From: Trichobilharzia regenti
Lineage: Eukaryota > Platyhelminthes > Trematoda > Strigeidida > Schistosomatidae
Assembly (NCBI GenBank): GCA_944472135.2
Contig: OX235262.1
Coordinates: 71,610,887-71,674,886, forward strand
Reading direction: 5' to 3'
DNA length: 64,000 bases
Within the stretch, counting starts at the first letter, position 1. Every line of letters begins with the position of its first letter. The translations under genes were made by a program, and so were the position numbers. A model generated the notes under the pieces. It was not told where the DNA came from. It did not search any database and saw only the letters and a program-made list of their open reading frames with translations. Positions 55,867-64,000 of this stretch are shown here, piece by piece.

Positions 55867-58800
55867 GTAAGTATCGAAATTTTCTTTTTCTTAAGTTATT
55901 TGACCCAGTTTTTTGCTGATACTCATTCCACCTATTGAATGAACCCAAAAAATTTGTTGATTAGTCATTTTGTTCCTTTGTTATAAGTTTAGATTTTATC
56001 AGAGGGGTTTCCTCGATTGAGCTTTAATACCTAATATTATCTTGTGGTTGTACAGACTTCAATATTTAAGAGCGTCATGTTAGCAAGTAGCATTAGGTAT
56101 GACAGCATTCATGAATTAAGAGTAACAGCTGTCTTATTATGTTACTATTTCAGTGTATTCCACTTCAACTATTGGGTTATTTCCATAATTAGGTGAGAAC
56201 TTTATACGATAGGATAAATGAATCCCTTGAGTTTTTTCGTGACCTCTTTATAAGTTTCTGACGCTTACTTTCATCCCGTGCCAGGCTTATTCTGTATCCA
56301 AGTCAAATCATTAGTTTTCTGACCACCGAGTATAGTCTGGTCAGTTTATTTTATCCGATGAACTGAGATAAACTAAGTTAAACGCTTAATTTTCTCCATG
56401 CTATAACTGTCATTTAAAAAATGATAAGAGAAAAATGTTGACTGTGAGGGTAAAGTGGTACTCTTAATTTGGCATAAATTTAAAAGCATAAAGTAAACTC
56501 CTTGTTGTGAGGTTCGGTCATTAGAGGAATCGTGACCCTTCCTGAGCGCGCAGTTAGATCGTCTTTGCGTCCTGATGGCCGTTACAAAATTTCCAACCAC
56601 AAGATTGTTTCTATCTCCTCAGGATATTGATGTTACACGTAGGGGAGAATCAGTTGCAGAGTTTGTTATGTGCTTTTCATTGTAATAATACTCACTATCT
56701 ACCATAAGAATCAAAAATGATTGACAGGGTAATTATGAGAATATTTTCTTAAAAGCTTTAGTTGACAAGTTTAATATGCTTACAATGGGCTCTTGTTTTC
56801 TTAAATCCAACTGTTCCCCATTGAGACATACCCATTTAAATAAGAAAAAAATTTAAGTTATCGAACGCGGTCACCACTCCTCTCGTCTGAGAAGCACACT
56901 ATTTCCATTAGATTGGTAACTAATTAAATTACGGCTTGGTTATCAAAAAATTATTTATTTTTTTTATTTTTTATTTTATTTTATTTTATGGTTACAGCTT
57001 GATTCCACACCGTATTTTTGGTACAAGTGTGGAATATTCAGCGTGGATATCGGTAGCCCAAAATTCCCAGGCCAACCATAGATATCAGGTGTGCGTCGGC
57101 GAGGGCTCGAACCCCGGACCATGTGCATGGTCGGCGAGAGTCCTAACCACTGTGCCACCGACGCACATTAGTGCATTTAGTGCATATTGTCATCGATTGC
57201 ACAGTTAGTGTCTCCGTCCACCCGTTCGGATTTGACCCTACTTATGAGAAGTGTCCTTCTCCAAATATAGATGGTTATGAAACGTCCAAATTAAAGACTA
57301 ATAACTACAAATCTTACTCGTATCATGTGTAATGCAATCACGACAAGCTCTATTAAGGTTGGCTGCGTCCCATTTCATGCGACGAACCCAAGCAAATTAT
57401 TAAAGTTATCCATCTTTACATTGAAGTGACTTTATTGTACTATTCGTGGCCAACTATCCATTATCACAGAGAGATGCTTGTTGAAGTGTGACCAGATTCA
57501 AGTAAGCTTGTGTACAAAACAAGGTGTAAGATATCCTTGAAGCTTTCAACTGCCTTGAACTGTGTATGTAGATGTAGGTTTATTATCTAGAATTCGGTCT
57601 TTTCATGAGTGCAGATGTATTCGGGCCTTATATCCATCTAAACTATAGTGTCTTGTATTTCAAAACCTTAATTTTATATGCCTTTACAGTATTCACTTAT
57701 TTCACCCTTCTTTCTAATTCCTTTGTGTACATTAATGTAAAGTTTGTCATCTCGTACCGCTGCACAGAACTATTGAACCTTATCTCCATTTCCTAAACTG
57801 TCCATGAGATTAGCTTGATATATGAACACAAGTGTTCACTACCAGAACATATTAAACCATTTGAAAAATAATTATTCAGTGAAAGTCTAAGCCACTTCTC
57901 GTCTACTAAATCTCTGTTCATTGAGTCAGGTATTTAAATACTGAATATCTATTTCGCATACTTTTGTCAGCACCAAAAATTAACATGAATGTTACTAGCA
58001 ACTTACTTTTTACTTCACTTCGGCTATCTCCTGCGGGAGGATGAGCCGGCTTCATGAACGTCTCGATTCATCGCCGCCCAGGCGCGGCAATTTGTAAGAG
58101 AGTTCATGAAGTTTCATGGGAATTTGGTACGAGTGATGTCCCCAGCATCGCTCGGCCTTTTGTTTGAGAGTGCAGCTCTTGCCTTTACACAGCCAAGTGT
58201 GACCTACAAGGCAGTAGGAGTGGAGTAAGGAGTCCACTATCCATTAGCAGCCGGTGACCGGAGTTCGGTTCATACGCCTTTTGAATGGGGCCAGACATCC
58301 AGGTCATCCAACAAGCCCTTTGTCCATACGTCTGCCGGTGAGCTCTGGTGAGCTTCATACGCCAGTCGTTGGAGGTTTGGAATCAGGGTTTAGCCATCTC
58401 CCCTAGACTGTCATCCAATGGACAGTCAACCCGGTGGAGAGCGCCGGGCATCCGCTTTCGCCCTCTCACTTTGGTGAGAAACACCTCCGCCACGTGAAGG
58501 CAGTGAGTAGGACTTCCTCAGGAGAGGCTATGTAAGACGCCCGGTCATATGGGAGCATTTCAAGAGGTGTGCGGAGGGGTGGCCAACCCGCAGCGCAAGG
58601 CACCCACCCCCGACCATCCTGAGGCTTTGGAGACCAACAACATTTAGTACTTAAGATTCACATCAGGTGCTCTGTGAATACACTGAACACCGGACCACTC
58701 TCATTCCCACCCTAATGTAAATAACTTACGCTACAGTCTTACGACCACGTAACAAACAAGTATTCCGTGCCGTACAATTCGCTGATCCATTGCAACACAC

Positions 58801-61800
58801 CAACTCCATTACTACATCAAGGTAGCTGTTGTCGCTCAGTGCCCTTAATGCTGCTTACGTTTATTATGTTATCCTTTGACTACTCTTTTATTTCTCTTCT
58901 GTTTATTTATGACTGTTATGTTGTTTTGTGCAGCCCATTTATAAGAGTCCATGGAGGGTGGCGACTTGAACTGCTGCACATTGGTGCAAAGTTCTGTGTC
59001 GAAAACAGACAGACAGATAAGAGTTCATGCTGCTGTAGATTAGTGTTCGATTAATAAAAATTATAGTAATATAGCTGTAGACGTGTATCGTTTTGATTCC
59101 GTTATATGAAATCTGGGACTTAAATCTGAATCCACAGCTTGGAAAACGGCATCATCTTTTTAATATTTCCACTGTTATGTACTAATATGGCTTGCGGTTA
59201 ATAAAAGTTTAGATTCAGCTCATTGTACTTCGGGATGTGAAACACTATTGGCTAGTGCGTTGCCTAGTACATAAGCCTATAATAACCTGTATTATTCACC
59301 CTCTACACCTTGTTTTTATGCGTCTGTACTGATATATATTTCCATGGGCTCAACTAGTGTCTGCACTGTTCCTTGACGGATCCAATGAATCTAAAACACT
59401 GGCCACCAATATATAATTTTCAATCATTTCCTTAAACATAATTTTTTCCATCTTTTGGCGTACATTAAATACATTATGATCATAATGCTCCATCCTGTTT
59501 TTCATTTAAGGAATCAACTCAAATTTCTTTGGATTCTGACCAGCTGAATAAGTTAACCACGCCAAACTCTTCGACTCTACAAAACATTGTGGCTGCAGCC
59601 ATAGGTTCTATTGGTGAAAGTATTAAGATAAGAAGAGCGATAGGAATTTGTGTCCCTGAAGGCTCGAGTTCAAGTCGTTTAGCCATTTATTCTCACACAA
59701 GCACAGAAGGTATATTGCAAGGAATACGAGACGTTCGTTTCGGAAAATACGCTGCGGTTATCCGGTATAGACCAGTGAATGATAAAGTAAGTTTGTTAGT
59801 TGTTTTTTCTAAAATTTTATTAAAACACGAAAGTGACACATCACGGGCACCAGTAAATGCTCTACACAAAATCTTACAGTCTGTGAGACAGCTAGAATAC
59901 CCGGACTAGATCGAAGTTAGTGGTCGTCTTTAACGGAGCCTTCGGCCTGAAGTATGATCCACAATACATTAGAGTAGCGTGGTTTCTAGTGACCAAAATC
60001 AGGTTCATACACCATTCGATTCTTTCGAATTCTGCAGGCAATGTACACCATAGGTTTGGAATCAGGGTTTTCCAGCTCACCAAGGTAGATGTGTGTTTCC
60101 ACCAGTTCGGTTGTTAGCGTCATACGTTCACATTCGTCTTCCTAACTCTTTGGAGAACACCGCCGCGTAAAGGCAGTGAATAGTACTTACCTACTGAGGC
60201 TATGGACTCGTGGTCACATGAGAGCATTTCGACTGGAAGACCAAAGTCTATCCACCCTCAACGGTATCAGGTCGTTTATAGGGGGGGGGGCGCTTTGTTA
60301 GTTATCTTTATCTCTCCGTTTACTTTACTTTTTTATGATACTAATAATTTTACTGCCTCCAAGTGTAATGTACGATTGTGCTGAAGATGAATATATGTTG
60401 AGTCAGCTGATTTCCGTACCTTTTGTCTGACCGACTGATTCGTTTCAAAGTGGAACTTTGTACCGATGTGCAGCAGTTTGAGTTGCCACACTTCACGTAG
60501 CAAACAAAGCAAGAAAAGAGAGATAATAAACAAAAATGAGGCAAGAAGAATAGTAATATAGAAGAACTGTATAGTTTTATTGAATATTATGTCACAAGGA
60601 ATGGATAGATCTACGCCACTGAAAACGATTTTGAGCCATATCATCAATTGTCTCTAGCCCTCATTGGTTCCTACATCCCGAGGACCCCAACCAGTCAGGA
60701 AGTTTACACCTTTCTGCGTGGTTGGCTAGCTGGTTTAAACTAACTGTTGTGAATTTCATTGACTGATGAAGCCATGTTTTGGTTTGACCACCACTGGCTC
60801 TTTCCCAACCTGATTCTATGTCAGCTAACATTGCTCGTCGAGAAAGGCGACGGCTGGGCTAGGCATGCTTAACATACGTCCCAATCATCTCAATCGGTGT
60901 AACTTCACAACCTGGTCGATCGATTGCCCTCATAACCTGTCACTCTACACGTAACCTTAATATTGCTCACTTTATTATATCACTTCACACGGAGATAGAA
61001 TTCAGACACCTATGATCAAAGACAGCTAACCAGCCTTTTCATGTCTTCCACTTTCAGTGACCATGTCTCACAGCTATAAATGAGTACTGAGCGGACTGGT
61101 GAGCAGCACACACGCCCTTTGATCGATAAACTGAATATCAAGTCTATTAAACTAGAGATGGTGTAAGTTGACAGGTATATGCCAAACGAGCCCTCTGTAT
61201 CCATGCAGAGATTTCTTCCGCCTGAAGCTCCTAAGAGAAAGGTGCTCTTTTATTATCAGCGAGAACTGGTTATGAATAGAACATAATGATCTAAGCAGAC
61301 CGATTGGAGTAAACCACGATTACTGTATAAGAACGTATTGTCTTGTTGTCTCTGATTTTAAAGCTCATTTAATTAGTTTAAATTTCCCTGACCTACTGTA
61401 CATGTCTACTATGATAAAAATAAGTTTTATGGGCGTTGTGGTTCACCAGCTCAGGTATCTAGACACCAAGCAGCAGACTACTGGTTCGAACCATGTGCAA
61501 TCTGCCAAACACTTGACATATGAGTCGACTCATTAACTCATACATGTGACATACGTAGTCCATAGCCTAATGTGAAATAAATATACCTGTATTATCTTCA
61601 AGCAAAGTCAAAAAGTTTGTTTTGAAGATGCGGCATATTGTTAAAGAATGATTTTGGTCGATATTCGCTATAAGTTTTACTCTTGAGGTTTTCTAAGATG
61701 ATAAGGGAAACATATTGATGTTACACAGGAGAGAGATAGGATGGCTCAATACATAGGCCGATATACCAAAAGCCAACCATTACAAGACAGTTCACTAAGT

Positions 61801-63239
61801 TCAACAGTTAGGGGGTACCTCTATAAATAACAAAGAAGAATCTTATTCATTCTCTCTGTCCCGGAATTTTAAAAATTTGCCATAAACAAACGGTTGACAT
61901 AGGACTTGAAAACCTTCGCACAACGCTTTTAAAAATGATAGATGATATCTTAGAAGTTGAACTGAAAGAAAGATAAGGAAAGAAATTACGCCTAGACAAA
62001 TCATACTGCCAAAAGGATACTCTTTATGTGTTTGACATTTAAAGTTGTCTTCCTCTGTGTAGCGATTAAAAGTCGTCCACTCAAGTGTGTCAAGCTTTCT
62101 TTTTATGCCGGTGACTAACACACCTGCTATTTATTCTCCAACCGAAGTATGTTTCGACTATGCCTGTTATGTTCAATTCCATTTCAGATGCTCTTGTGGA
62201 ACTGATTACATTGATCTTTATAAGGTTAATCTTTGTAAACACGTAGCTGAACACTTCCTGGTTTGGTTGATGAAAAGCGAGCATAGAATGACAAAGTGTT
62301 CCATCTGTAAACATCTTTAGTCAGATCATTCAATCCCACGTAGTTTATTCCGCAAAACTATCTGTAGGATTAAATCCAGTAACTTCAAAAGTCTACGTTT
62401 TCTTCACTTATATGTAAGGTCGAAACTCTAACCATATACTGACAAAAAAAACTAAACTATGTACTCAAAGACCGTTTTGTTCAACCCCTACTCTTTTCTA
62501 TCGATTAAATTCATTCCACTTTAGTTTGTGTTCAGCTGTGGTTCTTTGGTGTGAGCGTTCAACTTGTAATCAGTGGGTCACAGGTTCTAACTCCGTCCCA
62601 TCTACCTAGATTAGGACAGTAAGGTAGAGTATCACTAGTCCTCACACAAGAGGTTTGGCTCATTGTCAACTGCATGGAATCCCAAGAGGTCGTTAAGTAA
62701 TATTTCATTTCATGCTGCTTACAGACACTTAAACGATATATTATTACATAGATTTCTTTTCAAATGTTGGTTTGCAAGGATTTGATTGGTTGCAGGTTTG
62801 TTCACGAGTTGGTTTTATTTAGAGGAGCATTACCCCCTGGTTTTCCAATGGTTTTCTTACTGATGCCAGCTTGTGATTAAATAGGCATTTCTGTTTAAAG
62901 CTGTAAGCATAAATTATTTCTATACATGGTAATTTTCACTTTCTCTCTCTCTCCACACAGCCTGCTAATGATGCATGGCATGAACGTGCTGCCCGTCTAG
63001 GCAGACAGATATGTCAACATATTGTTGGCATGAATCCAAATCCTGGCTTAGAACCAATCCCTACTGAATCTACAGTTACAAATCCAGATGAAGAGAAATG
63101 TTTGCTATTACAACCTTTCTTGTTAGATGAAACAATTAGTGTTGGAGAACATTTATTAAGAAATGAAATGATTCTTGAAGATTTTATTCGTGTTGAATGC
63201 GGTGAAAGTGATCCAGTGGATACTTCTAAAAATGTCTAA
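55474..63239 (+). CDS. TSFM: Elongation factor Ts, mitochondrial (three exons)
   Basis: Exons 55474-55866, 59511-59786 and 62961-63239, 315 codons plus stop, close to the usual size. Donors GTAAGT at 55867 and 59787, acceptors TTTAAG and CACACAG; all junctions are phase 0. Residues 1-24 are a basic transit-peptide-like start (MLNVLISPIITRNTS...). Residues about 28-85 form the UBA-like domain (LLYKLRKATGYTFSACKEAL, DIEKAKDWLAKEA). Next comes the signature VEVNCETDFVARN. Exon 2 gives SIKIRRAIGICVP and YSHTS..GILQGIRDVRFGKYAAVIRY. Exon 3 gives ARLGRQICQHIVGMNP, LLLQPFLLDETISVGEHL and a final EDFIRVECGES. The protein exchanges GDP for GTP on mitochondrial EF-Tu. Weakly conserved stretches around the exon 1-2 join are spliced by eye. 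Confidence 0.9.
56945..57167 (-). repeat. tRNA-derived SINE (second family) in TSFM intron 1
   Basis: A minus-strand copy of 7521-7725: end stem TGCGTCGG/CCGACGCA, B box GGGGTTCGAGCCC, the same body, and a tail of T runs on the plus strand. It is antisense to the host gene. Confidence 0.75.
58020..59010 (+). mobile_element. RTE-derived, internally deleted element
   Basis: A GC-rich 5' part (58020-58650) is joined to the RTE 3' end (GTGGCGACTTGAACTGCTGC at 58961, GACA-type tail at about 59005). The coding core is absent. The 5' part recurs at 59920-60290. Confidence 0.5.
59511..59786 (+). CDS. TSFM: TSFM exon 2
   Basis: 92 codons beginning ESTQISLDSDQL, phase 0 at both ends. It carries the central EF-Ts core. 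The frame stays open past the donor to 59909, which could mislead a gene caller. Confidence 0.85.
59920..60290 (+). repeat. GC-richer repeat shared with 58.2-58.6 kb
   Basis: Shared blocks are GGTTCATAC, AGGTTTGGAATCAGGGTTT, AAGGCAGTGA, GAGGCTATG and GAGCATTTC in the same order. It ends near a poly-G run at 60281. Confidence 0.5.
60340..61210 (-). mobile_element. Decayed RTE-type LINE, minus strand
   Basis: Minus-strand blocks KGRVCCSPVRSVLIYSCETWSLKVEDMKRL (61030-61120), GGQTKT, STVSLN and ETIDDMAQNRFQWRR (about 60610-60660), and the RTE 3' end at 60430-60500. Stops and deletions break it. Confidence 0.6.
62770..62890 (+). repeat. Hammerhead-type SINE 3' fragment
   Basis: Only the CCCCCTGG..TTTTCCAATGGTTTTCTTACTG body is left, with a related CAAATGTTGGTTTGCAAGG flank. 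Confidence 0.4.
62961..63239 (+). CDS. TSFM: TSFM exon 3
   Basis: 92 codons plus TAA. It encodes the C-terminal EF-Ts segment after a CT-rich tract ending CACACAG. Confidence 0.9.
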   Translation, partial: PANDAWHERAARLGRQICQHIVGMNPNPGLEPIPTESTVTNPDEEKCLLLQPFLLDETISVGEHLLRNEMILEDFIRVECGESDPVDTSKNV

Positions 63240-64000
63240 TCAAATGAAGGTCAACCAGTTGCACAAACATCTTAAAAGCATATTCACAATTATTGCCAAT
63301 GTGATTATTATCTGAAAAGAGTTGCTATATTACTTACTGTGTATAGTACTGAAAAAATAATATGAATTGTTGTAAACATAATTCAACATGTATATCGTGT
63401 GTGTGTGTGTGTGTGGGGGGGTGTATGTGTGAATATCTTTAAGGCATTTAGAAGAAATATTGTCTGAAAGAGATTTTGCTCAATTTTAATTACACACTCA
63501 ACAAGTTAACTTGTTTTCTTCATCATCATACTTAATTTTTGTCTAGTTTCCTTTATATTTCTAAGACAGTTTAGTTTAACTCTTAAAGTAGACTTTACTT
63601 GTCTAGTTGTTTTGTTTTGCGAATATGTACACAATCATGTACTTTTCTTTCATGAATACCTTTCATATTATTTTCTCTTTTACATAACCTGTGTATGTAT
63701 GTATTCTATTCAGTATATAAACAAGTTGCATAACTTCTTATTATATAAAGCTTTTCTTGTGGGTATGCTTGTGTGATATTGTCTTTGTATACCGTTTTGT
63801 GTTCTGAGTAGAACATAGAGCTTCGAACTTGAAGCGTTGAAGTTTCGGTAGCTATCAGTGTTGTTTTTACACTCGATCATCCCTATTTGTGGGCATACTA
63901 TGAGCTAGCAAACGAGGTCAGGTTTAAGAGTTCGTCAGATGGGAGGCAGACCCCGGGCCACGTATGGCGTAATCGGCGAGTATTTTATCACGGAAATACT
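63240..64000 (+). other. TSFM 3' untranslated and downstream DNA
   Basis: AT-rich, with a (GT)n/poly-G microsatellite at about 63393-63425. An AATAAT at about 63357 might serve as a polyadenylation signal. No other gene seen. Confidence 0.4.

Larger units (their letters stand above)
55867..59510 (+). other. TSFM intron 1 with repeats
   Basis: A 3644-base GT-AG intron. It holds a minus-strand SINE (56945-57167) and a 1-kb RTE-derived segment (58020-59010). The rest is unassigned. Confidence 0.8.
59787..62960 (+). other. TSFM intron 2 with repeats
   Basis: 3174 bases, GT-AG. It contains the second copy of the GC-rich RTE-linked repeat (59920-60290), a minus-strand RTE fragment and a SINE fragment near 62.85 kb. 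Confidence 0.8.

Noticed and set aside
59529..59909. TSFM exon 2 extended to 59909
   Set aside because: The conserved core ends at the GTAAGT donor at 59787. The remaining codons do not fit EF-Ts, and exon 3 continues the family in phase.
61440..61500. Another tRNA-derived SINE head (B box TGGTTCGAACC)
   Set aside because: The A box is poor and no family body follows, so it was not annotated.

Overview
Organism. The window is eukaryotic and very probably from a blood fluke (Schistosoma or a close trematode relative). Three host coding units are recognisable: SDHAF1-like, TAMM41 and mitochondrial EF-Ts (TSFM). All are mitochondrial, and introns are AT-rich. The rest is mostly repeats typical of schistosomes: RTE-type LINEs resembling SR2, a CR1/Jockey-like LINE, Penelope-like elements (PLEs), tRNA-derived SINEs with hammerhead-ribozyme remnants, and Gypsy and BEL/Pao LTR elements.

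Layout. 1-8.3 kb: intergenic DNA with decayed RTE copies and SINEs. 8.3-9.8 kb: a compact locus whose two ORFs overlap by 32 nt, an SDHAF1-like LYR protein followed by TAMM41. 10-19.9 kb: SINEs and PLE fragments, mostly on the minus strand. 19.9-31.2 kb: a tandem array of a short Gypsy-type element with six 559-bp LTRs and five gag-protease bodies. It has no polymerase, and one 5-bp target duplication flanks the whole array. 31.2-40 kb: LINE, SINE and LTR debris. 40.5-52.6 kb: a nested stack. A Gypsy relic with an LTR-like repeat was split by a gag-only BEL/Pao element. That element was in turn hit by a Mutator-like transposon (in its 5' LTR) and by a LINE (in its gag). 52.75-53.14 kb: a large inverted repeat. 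55.5-63.2 kb: the three-exon TSFM gene, whose introns hold SINE and RTE copies.

How the genes relate. TAMM41 makes CDP-diacylglycerol for cardiolipin on the mitochondrial inner membrane. SDHAF1 matures the iron-sulfur subunit of complex II. EF-Ts recycles mitochondrial EF-Tu. The SDHAF1/TAMM41 pair may share one mRNA read by leaky scanning. The mobile elements act mainly as insertion targets for one another, and several target duplications and paralogous empty sites let the order of insertion be read directly.

Limits. No database search was possible. Family names rest on motif recognition, boundaries of decayed repeats are approximate, and splice sites are by eye.
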